Source: Saccharum officinarum (lineage: Eukaryota; Streptophyta; Magnoliopsida; Poales; Poaceae). Taken from it: 64,000 bases of DNA. Each line of letters opens with the position of its first letter. Position 1 is the stretch's first letter. Under the pieces are notes generated by a model. That model was not told where the DNA came from. It searched no databases and saw only the letters and a program-made list of their open reading frames with translations. A program made the position numbers and the translations under genes. Shown one piece after another: positions 11,736 through 24,468 of the stretch. The stretch lies in assembly GCA_020631735.1 (NCBI GenBank), contig CM036160.1, positions 8,214,746 to 8,278,745 of the forward strand, given 5' to 3'.

Positions 11736-12081
11736 CGAGAACTCCTTTTTGCCTTAAGTATGTAATCATACAACATCAAGAAGTGTATGCACGGATCCTC
11801 CATATTGCCTTTTAAGTATGTAATAAATCATACGTACATTATTTTTAAATCTACAGCAGCTAAAATTAGCAAATTTTCACGTACTCCGTATATACTCATA
11901 AAAAAGGCCATTTAAAATTTAAAACACGCCACGGAGTATATGTACATACTTTCCTGGCATGCATACTCGATGGGAAAATGTTACTAGTATATGCATATAC
12001 TTCCCTCAAATAGGTATATGCTCATACTCTGATATATGTATACGTATATGTACTCATACTCTCATCGTACACACGTGAAAA

Positions 12082-13366
<1,285 letters not shown>

Positions 13367-13369
13367 ATC

Positions 13370-13895
13370 CACTACTGGAGCTGGCGGCTTTGCCGAGGGC
13401 TCCAGGCTCTCGGCAAAGCCTCTCAGACCCTCGGCAAAGGCTTTGCCGAGAGCAGCTCTCGGCAAAGCTGCCTCGGCAAAAACCCGATCGGCAAAGCCTT
13501 CTTTGCCGAAAGCCGTTTATCGGGCTCTCGGCAAAGGCTTTGCCGAGAGCCAACGCGGCCCTCGGCAAAGAAAAGGTGCCGTTAACGGGCCCGCTTTCTT
13601 TGCCGAGAGCCCATTTGGCTGGCTCTCGGCAAAGAATTTTCTTTTTTTTTTGAAAAAAATTCTTTGCCGAGAGTCAATCTGGCCAGACTCTCGGCAAACT
13701 TTTTTTTTAAAAAAAAAGAAAAATGTTTGCCGAGAACCGGCTCTCGGCAAAGAATTTTCTTTTTTTTAAAAAAAAAAGTTTGCCGAGGGCCAGTCTGGCC
13801 AGGCTCTCGGCAAAGCTGGGAAACATCCCAGCTTTGCCGAGGGCAATGACCGTTGCACTCGGCAAAGGTAGCCTTTGCCGAGAGGAACCCTCGGC
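13370..13895. repeat. Left TIR and CTCGGCAAAG subterminal repeat array of the CACTA element
   Basis: About twenty copies of CTCGGCAAAG or its complement CTTTGCCGAG occur in both orientations within 500 bp. Many are arranged as facing pairs that could form short hairpins (for example at 13590-13640, 13660-13700 and 13725-13755), with T/A-rich spacers. In En/Spm elements such arrays are the binding sites for the TNPA-type protein. That role here is by analogy. Confidence 0.9.
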
Positions 13896-14326
13896 AAAGT
13901 GAGAAATTTTGGTTTTTTCTTTTGATTTTCCACTTCATTACACATATAAATCACATTATCACATATAAATCACATTATCACATATAAACACATTCATCAC
14001 ATATAAATCACATTCATCACGTATAAACACATATATCACATCTACATATCACATTCATCACATATATGTCACGTTCACATACACCACACATATAGCACAT
14101 TCATCACAATATTTGAACTAAACGAAAGTTAACCATTACAAGTTATCATCGAAACATAATAAGTTTTCATTCTAAAGTTCACAATCTACTAGAGACGACA
14201 CTTTAAACACAGTCATGGCCAACCTTGCCCTGTCCACCCCGGAGAAGCAGTCCCGCCTTGACCCCCGGGCGTGTTCCATCCAGGCGCTTGCGGGTTGTTC
14301 GAACCCGCCGACGGAGCCTGCAAAAA

Positions 14327-16250
14327 TTAGATGTCTATGTCAGACAAGCAAATGCAGAAACAAAACACTGAGGAATCGATACTCACAGGAGTAGCATCCA
14401 TGTTCTGAGACGGCGGTGGAGGAGCCATGAGCGTCGCGGGCACCTGCATGCCCTGGGAGGCCATGAACGTGATGAGATCTTGCATCTGCTTAGCTTGGGC
14501 CTCCAACCAGGCCTCCATCTGGGACCGCATCTGGGCCTCGGCAAGCTTGCGCTCCTCCCTTTCTCTTTCTAGGCGGGCCTGCGATAATACAAAGAGAATG
14601 TTAGAACAATGCAAACATTTAAACATCAATGTACGACGAGTAAAACAAAAATAACCTCGAGCTCGGCGACCCGCGACTGCGAAGGCGACGGGCGTGGGCG
14701 TATGGGGACGCTCCCGCTCGTGGTCTGTGCTCGGAGCTGGGACAGAGTGGGAGTGGAGGACGAGTCGATGACGCCGTCGCCAAGCCAATACCGCCCGTGC
14801 TTCTTCCCTCCTCCGACCCTCATTACGAGGCTTCCGTCCAGGTCCTCGCTGGCCGGATCAAAGTCGGCCCCATGGACCGCCCTTGCCGCCTCTGTGTAGT
14901 CAGTGAGGCGGGTGTGGACGCTGGAGTTGGAGTATGCCTCGGGGGGGTCGTCGGGGTTGTAGGAGGTCTCCGGTGCGGTGGCCTTGCCCTTGTGGGACAT
15001 GGCGTATGCCATGAACGTGCTGCAAGGCTGGCCACCGTGTGACGCCGTCTGCGAGGAAGACAACAAGATGATTAGTAATTAGGCAACATTTGAGCGTTAC
15101 AATACATAAAGTGTTTCACGTACCCAAGCTTGTGCGTACTCGGCTAGGTTGCGGTTGCCCTGGTGGTGTGGTACAACTGGCATCTGCAGACGCGCCTCCC
15201 GGGTCTCGGCGGGCTGGGCGGTCCACTCTTCAGAGAGCCACCGGTCCACGATCATCTCCCAGCACTCGGGAAACGACTGGCACCATTGGGGGACCATCTG
15301 CACATCATCAAGTATTTCACATATAAGCGTCAGATGAAATGAGCATAGCTTAATCTCAAAAGGAATCACTTACCTGAATGTACTGCGCCCGGCTCAGCGT
15401 CATGCCTCTTGCCTCGACCTTTGAGACCCTCCGTCCTTCGACCGTGGCGTTGTAGTTGACGATGGCCTGAAGTCTCGCCTCGTAGATGATGTCGGTGACG
15501 AGCTTCCTGCAGGACCTTGTACTCACAACCTCCGCCTCGGCCTCCTTCCCCTGCTCACACCTATAGAAGTCCTGCATACAGATGCAATATAAACTCTAAG
15601 AAATTCAAGAAAAGTACGATGAATGCGATGTTGTGTGACGAAGACTTACCCACAGCTCCGCTCTGACCCTCGCCGCCTTGTTTGGGTAGTTCGGGTCTAG
15701 GGCGACGGTGTAGTGGTCAAATGTGTAGGCCGGCTCTCTCTTCCCGGCATACTGTACTATGCCGGGGTAGTGCTCGCGGCACAGGAGACCCAGGATGCCA
15801 TTGGGTTTGTGGCCGCGACCCTCCACAAACTCCCAATGCCTGCACAAGTGATACAGAAAGATTATTAGTTTCTATTTCAATTTTAAACATATCATATGAA
15901 CGAGTAGTTAAAACATGTACCTTTGTCCAACGGGGTGGATCACTGGGCGTTGGTGAAGTGGTATCGGTCGGGCCGGGAGGCTGGCGGACCTCGCAAGTAG
16001 GGTGTGGACGCCCCTGAGGCAGCCGAACCCTCGTTTGCCTCGGCCGACGACTCATCCTCCTGCTCGGGGTCCTCCTGCCCCTCGTCCGCCTGAGCCTCGG
16101 CCTCGGGCATGGTCGGCACCTTGTCCTCCGGTGGAGTCGGCTCCCTCCGGTGGCGACCCCTCCTTTGCCGAGATGGCCCGTCGTCCTGCGAAGCCCGGTA
16201 CAGGGAGCTCATCGACCTCTGACGTCCGCCTGGCATCTTGGCTCGACCTC
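14327..16250 (-). CDS. CACTA second gene, Transposase_24 (Ptta/En/Spm) type, multi-exon
   Basis: Minus-strand exons run from about 16236 (ATG of MPGGRQRSMSSL) down to about 14330. An acidic, low-complexity N-terminal exon lies at 15940-16236. Next come exons with HWEFVEGRGHKPNGILGLLC (15605-15847), a block with RSCRKLVTDIIYEARLQA (15356-15577), and a block with QWCQSFPECWEMIVDRWLSE (about 15300-15180). Next is an exon with DPASEDLDGSLVMRVGGGKK (about 14626-15066). A C-terminal coiled coil rich in E, R, Q and A follows (about 14420-14590). This is the Ptta/En/Spm 'Transposase_24' layout, and such proteins are thought to act like TNPA at the element ends. Exon edges are approximate. I could not confirm an uninterrupted frame from exon 1 into exon 2. 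Confidence 0.65.
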
Positions 16251-16377
16251 CTGCATTTAAACAGAACAAACAATATTGTATCAGAAATAACATAATGAAA
16301 TATATGCAAAATAAATAAAACCCTAGATCCTAAGAAAAAACATAACAGGAGTAGAATATAACATAATATTACGTGAA

Positions 16378-19300
16378 TTAGAAATAATCTGCATCATCGG
16401 GATTAGCCGGAGCATAAGTGTCATCATTGCTGTCAACCATGTCTAAGTACTCCTCAGTATTCGAAGACGGGAGGTTGTCTTCATTTGCTTCGCCTAAAAG
16501 GAATCGTTCTAGCATTTGTATGTCCTTCTCATTTACCACCTCATCCCCAGCGTCCTCGTCATCATTCTCTACTTCCATTTCCATCGCTTCGATTAAGTCT
16601 ATCGTGAACGTCCCTTGTAGCCCAGCTTCTTGAAAGAACTCCCCATCATACGTGTTTGTGTTGAAGTTATAATCCTCATCATTGGGGAGAGGTAGTTTAG
16701 CATGTGGCGATATCTTGTGCACAATATACCAACCCAAGATATGCTCTTTGCTTTTGCACGCATATGGTGTGTAATAAACCTGCGTGGCCTGTTGAGCCAC
16801 AATATACACATCGGCTCCTGGATAGACAGAATCCTATCGAATTTCAACTAGCCCAAGATTTGGTGTGAGCCTCGTTACTCCAGGGTCGAACCAATGGCAT
16901 TTGAATATTACAGGATTCAGAGGCTTGTCACCGTGAAATGAAAGTTCATATATTTCTTCAATTCTTCCATAGTAGTCACGGTTGTCATTGCCTGGAGTAC
17001 AAACTCTGTTGTTTGTGGTTTTCTGATTGGGCCGACTCTGCTCGTATATCGCTGTGTGGAAGCGATATCCATTCACGTCGTAACCGTTAAATGACTTGAC
17101 CCTACGGTCAAAGCCGTTTGCAACCTGTCTTAGCTCTTGACTCATAGACGCATCGGTCTGAGCCTGCAAGGTGAAGCAAGGTATAACGTTATTAAGTCCG
17201 AACGTAGGAGCCAGTTGGAATATCGGACTAAGTATGACCTCGGTTGGACAGGACCTTCTGTCGGAACCAAGAAATGAAATTGGGCCTCCCTTGCCCTGCC
17301 CCGTTTGCAATTAGGGTTTCGGCTATCGGGTCAGAAGGAGGCCTTGGCCCATTCCAGAATTGATGAAGAAATTCCCTGTATGGAAGAAAAACAAGGGTGT
17401 TTGATGCAGAATAGTGTCGGCGAATTGAATGAACATAGTTGAGAACTTACCCCATGTACGGCTGCACCTCATCAAGGTTGGTAAGCACGTATAGCATGAT
17501 CTTTCGCCACTCTTCATAGTTCAACTGCTTAACTGTGGATCCACTTGTCGCGCCTTGCTGGCCTCGGAAAAGGCTAAGACTCGATTCATTTTCTCCAGCA
17601 TTGTAACGAGGGGGTGCATTATGCACGCTAGGAAGGTTCTCAGAGTAGTATTGTTCAGTGAAGTTTGACACCTCCTCTAGAATGAATGCCTCTGCAATAG
17701 AAGCCTCAATTTTGGCTTTGTTTCTACATTTCTTGCGAAGAGTCTTCAGATTTCTCTTGACTGGATAGCACCAACTGCAATGCACAGGCCCTCCCATTCA
17801 AACCTCATTAGGGAGGTGTACGATCAAATGCAACATCGGAGTGAAGAAGCTTGGTGGAAAGATCTTCTCCAGCTTACAGATCAACACAGGTGCAGCTTTC
17901 TCCAAGTCAGTAATGATGGACCGAGATATCTCCTTGGCACAAAGTTGGCGGAACAAATAGCTCAACTCTGCCAGGACAACCCACATAGGCTCAGGAACAT
18001 AGCCTCGAACCATCGCCGGAAGAAGACACTCGATCCATACGTGGAAGTCATGACTCTTCATTCCTAGGACTCGCAGACTAGATAAGTTGACTCCTCTCCT
18101 CAGATTTGTTGCATATCCATCAGGGAACGTCAATGTCTAGATCCATTGAAGTATTTCTTTCCTTTGTGGCCTACTCAAGACGAAATCGGCCTTGGGCCGT
18201 GTCCATCTCCTGCCGGGTTGAGGAGACCGCATCTCTTGCTTTGGTCTGTCGCACAAGAGTGCCAGGTCTAATCTAGCCTTAGGGTTGTCCTTGGACTTTT
18301 CAGTGTCCATGAGTGTTCCCCAAAGTGCCTCGGCGATGTTCTTTTCAGTGTGCATTACATCAATATTATGTGGCAGAAGAAGGTCATCGTAATAGGGGAG
18401 CCTTTCCAAGCCTGACTTATGCGTCCACATATGTTCCTTACCATACCCTACAAAATGACCGTCTCTTTCATTGAACTTGAGAGCATCTATTTGAGCATGA
18501 ACCTCGGCACTGGTCAGCATCCGGGGTGGAGGATCTGTCACCACGACCCCTTTAGTAAAGTTCTTGGTGTCTTGTCTGAAAGGATGGTCAAGAGGCAGGA
18601 ATTGTCGATGTTGGTCGAAAGCCGAATACTTGCCACCCTTCTTCAACCAGATAAATCTCATAGTTGTCTTGCAAACCGGGCATGAGAACTTGCCGTGGAC
18701 ACACCAGGCACAGAATATCCCATATGCCAGGTAGTCATGCAGTGAGTACTGGTACCAGATATGCATTGTGAAGTTTGACCTTGAAGCTCGGTCGTATGTC
18801 AATACCCCTTCGTTCCAAGCAGTTTCCAATTCATCAATCAGAGGCTCCATGTACACACCCATGTTATTCCCCGGGTGTCCAGGAATTATCAATGACAAGA
18901 AGACAATATGACGTTGAAATAGGACGCCGGGGGGAAGATTGAGGGGGATAATGAAGACGGGCCAACAGGTGTAGGGGGCAGCCATGAGTCCATAGGGGTT
19001 GAAACTGTCTGTAGCAAACGCAACACGAACATTACGAGCCTCTCTACTTTTGTCATGATGAATTCGATCAAAGTGGACCCATGCTTCACCATCGGCGGGA
19101 TGTACCATCTTCTTAGGATTGTATCGTGTGCCCTGTTTGTGCCATCTCATCTGTTTCGCGGATTCCTCGGTCATGTAGAGACGTTGGATCCTCGGTGTGA
19201 ACGGCAGGTAACGCAGGACTTTCATGGGGATAGAAAGTTGTCTCTTCAGGCCTTCACCATCGTCTACCTCCATGTATCTCGACGCTTTACACTTCAGGCA

Positions 19301-20047
19301 GTAACCTGCATCCTTGAGATCTTTTCTGAAGAGGACACACCCATTTGGACATGCATGTATCTGCTCATACGGCATCTTCAGTGCACGAAGCAGTTTCTGT
19401 GACTTGTACAGGCTCTTTGGCAATATGTGGCTGTCCGAAAGCATGCTACCAAATAGGGCCAACATACCATCGAACGCTTCTCGACTCAGGTTGAACTGGG
19501 ACTTGAACCCCATCACACGGCCAATGGCATCCAGTTGAGAAACCGTTGTCCGATCATGAAGGGGTTTCTGTGCTGAAGACATCATGTCGTAGAACGCCTT
19601 TGCGGTCTTCTCCATCTCCTCCTCCGTACGTCCTGCAGCGTACTGTGCTTGTTGGAAGTCATCTAACAGGTCTGCTACCCCAGCATCAGCATCAAAGTCC
19701 TGCAGACGTGGTCGCACCGCCTCCTCTCTCAAATGATGTACTTCACCATGGTAGATCCACCGGGTGTAGTCCGGCGTGAATCCATGGTTCAGAAGATGTT
19801 TACCCATGTTCTCCTTGTCTTGCCTTCGCCGGTTCCCACATCTGCTGCACGGGCACAATACTTTCATCTCTCCTCGCCGAGCCAGGCCAAATGCATGGTT
19901 CAAGAAAGTATCTGTCTTGTGCAACCATTCATCACTGAAATCACTCTTGCTTCTGCGGCCCGTGTACATCCACTGACGGTCATCCATCCTACTGTCATCC
20001 ATCCGAGTACTTACATCTACATCCAAGTACTTACATCCTATTGTCAT
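16378..20047 (-). pseudogene. TNP2-type CACTA transposase, three in-frame stops
   Basis: The first segment is a 636-codon open frame (18137-20047). It begins with a transposase-associated domain (about residues 24-100; RQWMYTGRRSKSDFSDEW and a CPCSRCGNRR cysteine cluster). The Tnp2/Transposase_21 domain follows (about residues 230-500; FATDSFNPYGLM, then a CPVCKTTM pair). The same reading continues through a DUF4218-like segment (17798-18136), then 17451-17797 and, after GT..AG introns, exons at about 17262-17375 and 16837-17167 (DUF4216-like, NGYRFHTAIYEQ). It ends in an acidic tail that stops at 16378. In-frame stops interrupt it at 18137-18139 (TAG), 17798-17800 (TGA) and 16834-16836 (TAG), each in the middle of conserved sequence. 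Donor GGGTAAG (exon edge 17451) and acceptor ACAG (exon edge 17375) preserve the frame. The family cuts at CACTA ends, but this copy should yield truncated protein. Confidence 0.85.
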
Positions 20048-20076
20048 CTAATAGGTGAGGATAGGTCCTAATCCCA

Positions 20077-20276
20077 CCCGCGGATGCGTAGACGAGGCTA
20101 GTTCCCATTGTCTACCCCAACCTAAGACAGAATTTGGCAGCACCTCCCCGCTGTTCTCCCGATACACGTCCCTGTAGGGAGAGTGTGTATCCGGAGAACA
20201 ACAGGGAGGTGATGCCGAAACTCCGTCTCGAATCAGGGCAGACCATGGGAGCTAGCCTCATCTACGCATCCGCGGG
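20077..20276. repeat. 200-bp imperfect palindrome beside the transposase start
   Basis: The left arm starts CCCGCGGATGCGTAGACGAG and the right arm ends CTACGCATCCGCGGG. The match continues through nearly the whole 95-bp arms (CACCTCCCCGCTGTTCTCC against its diverged complement), meeting at about 20176 with a small loop. It lies 30 bp upstream of the first ATG of the TNP2 gene, in the expected promoter or leader. The arms differ at scattered positions, so it is old or never was perfect. Confidence 0.85.
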
Positions 20277-20849
20277 CTGTCCAAGTAACATGGACAATCC
20301 GAAACAGATATAGTTATCGACATGCAGAGATCTGCATACCTCCAACCGTATCTCTTTCGGACGGGAGACGCCTAACTGGGTTCATGACCTACAACCCTTA
20401 TCCGGGAGGAGAGGTTATTTATACCTAGGGTGGTGGCGGAGTCAGGCTAGCGGCGCAGTGACGAGTCGGTGCAGTGGCGAGGTGAAGCGGTGCAGGCAGA
20501 CCCGCAGTGGATGATCCTGCAACTACATATAATTATACTCGCTGCTGTTTTTATTTTGAGTTTGCATGTCATTGTCAGCAAATTGTATGTGCCTACAAGT
20601 TCTGACTTCTGACGATTTGCTAAATTCATTTGGCTGTGACAAAGCAATGTTGGTCATGAATTCTGGCGACTTCTGACAAAGCAAATTTCATGGTTGCAAG
20701 ACTGGCACCTTGCATAGCAATGAATTCAGCCAAACTAAAACAAGCATGATCCTTTTGAGTCAGAAATGGTGGATCAGATATTCTAAAGGCTCACCGTTAA
20801 CTAACATCTAACTACTTAAACAGCATCAGGACTATACATTAACCACAAG

Positions 20850-21170
20850 GTCATTGCAGTCTGAAAACTTGGAAGGAGTTAGGGATATGCACTACTCTTT
20901 TCTTCTTTTCGAGGTGCAAGGAGCCAAGGACATGGGCACATGCCAGTTTGCCCACACGAGATGGCTGGCTGGTGCTGCTAAGCATAGGACGCAGTATTTG
21001 GTTTCAGTTGAACAAAAAATGCTATGTGCTTCCAAGTCAAGAAGCAAAATTCACACCTGAATTGTGCAACCCAGATCCTGGAAGCTCTTGTTTGCATACA
21101 TTGCTGAGGCTAATAGGAGCAAAAGCAAACACAGCAGATCTGAGCTCGAGGTATTTACTTTAGTTTATTT
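20850..21170 (+). other. Possible captured or 5'-exon sequence inside the CACTA element
   Basis: Two overlapping short open frames (68 and 71 codons) lie on the plus strand, opposite to the transposon genes. One contains CYVLPSQEAKFTPELCNPD. The composition is coding-like, but I do not recognise a family. It could be a fragment of a host gene carried by the element, or a chance frame in its 5' noncoding region. Confidence 0.2.
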
Positions 21171-22670
21171 CTAACCAAGAATGCAACATTCTGTTTATTT
21201 TGACTTGCTCCTCTCGATCATCTATTTTCTGACACCTACACTTTCTGCTTTTGCCACAGATTCTTAGCAAATAAATTGCCTCTGCTCTGTATATACTCAG
21301 GTATGAGAACAAGGACAAGAACACTCACCAGCTATAAATCATAATCACGGTACGAGATCTCTATCACATTGCTTTTTCAGCACTAGAAGCTGTGGTATAT
21401 TTATCTTCGCATCATGAACTATGTTGCTTTCGTGTATATTATATCGCATATTTTCCTATAGCCTGCTCATGTTTTCCTAATATACATATCATTTCTTATG
21501 GCAACTTCATTATCATACTATCTGAACTAGTTTATGGCAGAAACAATACTGACTTTCTTCGAAATTTCTAGGATTACTCTTTTTTCTAGAATGTCGCTTG
21601 AGTGTAAGCTACAAAATGACTCTTTTCTGAGTAATAGTAAGATAAGATAGTTCTAGAAAAACCAAAAGAAACAAGTCATTTATTATGCATTTTTTAGTGT
21701 AGCAGCTAATATACAGTAAAATGTTCACTCTATGACAATAAATTTTGTAAGTTGTTATTTTAGATAAGTTTATACATCTTGACTAAAACATTATGTCATA
21801 TCAATACTAGCAATTTAGTTTTAAGTTCTCAATGTTTTTTAAAACAGTACTAGTACACATATAGTTCTTCGATATAACAAACTAGTAACATGTTAACTGC
21901 CATGGTACACGCTGAAACAATAGTTTATGACATTGAAGTAACTAAGATCGAGTTTAGTCGAGGACGTAAAATCTACTCCCTACATTCCAAATCGTAAATC
22001 ATCTCGATAGACAGTGCATCCATTTGGTTCCAAATATCTGCCTGCATAAGCTAAGACTGTAAGAGCTGCTTTTAGTTCCTGTTAGGAAGCTAATATTGGT
22101 CTCAGAAAAAAAAATGCAGGCAGGACGCATGGTTGCTACCAGCTGCTCTAGTTTCAGAAAATTGCAGAGATAATAATGGTGACTAGTACTTTGAAAGTTG
22201 ATTGAAAGGCGCTGTCAAGCAAACTATGAGTTGATTTGTCACAGCCAAAACTCTGGAACAAACAGCCAGCTTTCTTTCTTTTTTTTCCCCTTGAGGCTTG
22301 TTAGGTTCACAGGGTACATTCCAGGGAGGGATTGAGTTAATCCCCTCCTGTCACTTGAACCCCTTGGGGGTATAATCCCTTCGGGCTGTAATCCCTGGCT
22401 CCAAAAGGTTGTTCGGTTAATATAGGGAGAGATGCAATTCTTATTACAACGAAGGCAGCCTTATTGATTGTACTCAATGGCCTATCTTAAAATAAAAACT
22501 CATTCTGAGCCCACCATCTGCCTCCTACTGAAGCTTCTACACCGCCTGAGACGCCTTTCATAGCATCAAAGATTTTATGAGTCCATATATTTTACCATCA
22601 AAGAAGTTTCTGCTCAAATTTTAAAGAAGTGCAGTGGTTTACCACTTGCGGTTATCACCATAGCTAGCTT
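21171..22670. other. Noncoding 5' region of the CACTA element
   Basis: AT-rich sequence without a recognisable gene. A segment at 22300-22420 (GGGTACATTCCAGGGAGGG, then a GGATTGAGTTAATCCCC dyad) resembles a small MITE or its remnant, but I see no clear target duplication. Nearly all of it, from 21484 on, recurs in the second copy beyond the N gap. Confidence 0.4.
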
Positions 22671-23110
22671 GTTATGCAGGGAAGGGTATACCTTTACCGG
22701 TGAGCGGACGGTGACGGCTGTGGGGACGACGCGAGGTCCGCGGCGAGCTCCTCCTCCCTCCTCCACCGGATCTTGGACGGCCGGGGCGAGCTCCTCCTCC
22801 CCCTCTTCTTCCACCACCTATTCTCCTTCTCCTCCACCTACTCCCCCTCTCGGCCTCCTCTCCAACCGGTCGGACGGGCGGTGAAGCGGCGACGCGGGGC
22901 CGGTTGCACAGCCGCGGCGTGGCCGGGCGGGGACGGCCAGGGGCGGGCGCGCTCGGGCGGGGCGGGGAGCGGACGTGCGGGGTCGTGGCCGGGCGGGGGA
23001 GCGGACGTGCGGGGGCGCGGTGGCGCCGGCGCGGGGGCAGGGGCGGGGCGCGGCGGGCGGCGGGTCGGGTGAGGGCAGAAGGGCGCGTGTGTGAGGGGTG
23101 AGAGGGGCGG
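22670..23110. other. GC-rich block in the CACTA 5' region (first copy)
   Basis: About 440 bp of CpG-rich, GC-rich sequence (runs of GGCGGGG, GGACGTGCGGGG) lie directly inside the subterminal repeats at the promoter end of the element. Open frames cross it in several phases, but these reflect base composition. It could be the CACTA promoter or first exon. Confidence 0.5.
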
Positions 23111-23126
23111 GTTTTTTTTAAATGTA

Positions 23127-23388
23127 CGAACCCTTTGCCGAGAGCTAGATCAGACGGCTCTCGGCAAAGAGTTTTTCTTTTTTTTTGATTTTCTTTGCCG
23201 AGAGCCCCAGCCCTGGCTCTCGGCAAAGAGGTTCTTTTTTTTATTTTATTTGCCGGCGTTCTTTCCCGAGAGCTAGGTCAGTCGACTCTCGGCAAAGAGT
23301 TTTTATTTTTTTTATTTTCTTTGCCGAGAGCCCCCAAGCCCAGGCTCTCGGCAAAGATCCTCTTTGCCGAGAGCTTTAGGAGGCTCTC

Positions 23389-23392
<4 letters not shown>
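23127..23392. repeat. CTCGGCAAAG-type subterminal repeat cluster (first copy)
   Basis: Paired TTTGCCGAGAGC..GGCTCTCGGCAAAG motifs lie in facing orientation, separated by short T-rich spacers. They belong to the same motif family as both element ends. The cluster lies between the GC-rich block and the foldback. Confidence 0.9.

Positions 23393-23393
<1 letters not shown>

Positions 23394-23481
<88 letters not shown>
23394..23481. repeat. (TA)n microsatellite
   Basis: About 44 TA units directly beside the subterminal repeats. Confidence 0.97.
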
Positions 23482-23483
<2 letters not shown>

Positions 23484-24368
23484 ATTTTTGCTCCTAATTT
23501 TTTCCTGCAGCCTTGATATAGTACTAGGTGGCCATATTTGAAATTTGGTGTATTTTTCATGCATCTTGCTATATTTCGCGCATTTTCTTTATTTTTTTAT
23601 TTTTCCTGCAAGACGCACATTTGAACTGCAGGTGCATGAAATAATGAATCTTAGCGATTCAAAAAATGATATTCATGCTTCCGAGGGTATTTCGACGCCG
23701 TATCTCGGGAAACGCGGAAACTCGACCATCTCGTGCACGCGACATGGCGACCAAGTTGCGTGAGATTTGATTTTAAAATATATAAAATGTGAACGGAGTT
23801 GGAAAATCATGAAAATAGACGGGAGGCCTTGACATCGCATGTAGAAGCTATAAAAAAATTTGAACATGTTTGAAGCAAGTTGTGACACAAGATGGTTGAA
23901 ACCCTGAGATCTCCGCATGCGATATCTTGTTATCACATGTGGAGATCTAAGGTTTTCAACCATCTTGCGGCACAACTTGCTTCAAACATTTTCAAAAAAA
24001 ATTTATAGCTTCTACATGCGATGTCAAGGTCTGCCGTCCATTTTCATGATTTTCCGACTCCATTCACATTTTATATATTTTTAAATCAAATCTCACGCAA
24101 CTTGGTCGCCATGTCGCGTGCACGAGATGGTCGAGTTTCCGCATTTGTCCCTAGATACGGTGTCGAAACCCTCGGAAGAATGAATATAATTTTTTGAATC
24201 GCTGAGATTCATTATTTCATGCACCTGCAGTACAAATGTGCGTCTTGCGGAAAAAATCAAAAAATGAAAAAAAGTACATGAAATATAGCAAGAGGGATGG
24301 AAAATACACCAAATTTCAAATTTTGGCTTATAGTACTGTAAAGGTTGCACAAAAATTTGGGACCAAAA
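23484..24368. repeat. About 880-bp foldback (long inverted repeat), first copy
   Basis: Left-arm landmarks are CTGCAAGACGCACATTTGAA, GACATGGCGACCAAGTTGCG and GCATGTAGAAGCTATAAAAA. They reappear as reverse complements in the right arm, in mirror order. The axis is near 23930, where GATGGTTGAAACCCTGAGAT and its diverged complement meet across a loop of only a few bases. The arms are about 430-440 bp and well matched. A transcript across it would fold into a long double-stranded RNA. Confidence 0.9.
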
Positions 24369-24468
24369 NNNNNNNNNNNNNNNNNNNNNNNNNNNNNNNN
24401 NNNNNNNNNNNNNNNNNNNNNNNNNNNNNNNNNNNNNNNNNNNNNNNNNNNNNNNNNNNNNNNNNNNN
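24369..24468. other. Assembly gap (100 N)
   Basis: A run of exactly 100 N, the usual placeholder for a gap of unknown size. The sequences on its two sides are near-identical copies of the same 2885 bp. Confidence 1.

Larger units (their letters stand above)
21484..24368. repeat. Left copy of a 2885-bp duplicated segment
   Basis: It aligns base for base with 24470-27354, differing only by scattered substitutions and short indels, many of them in homopolymers or the AT array. It ends exactly at the N gap, at a point equivalent to 27354. This is the geometry of two overlapping contig ends that were not merged. Confidence 0.9.

Noticed and set aside
22672..23226. Large basic R/P-rich frame near the CACTA 5' region
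   Set aside because: Shadow of GC-rich sequence and subterminal repeats; not consistent with the transposon gene order.
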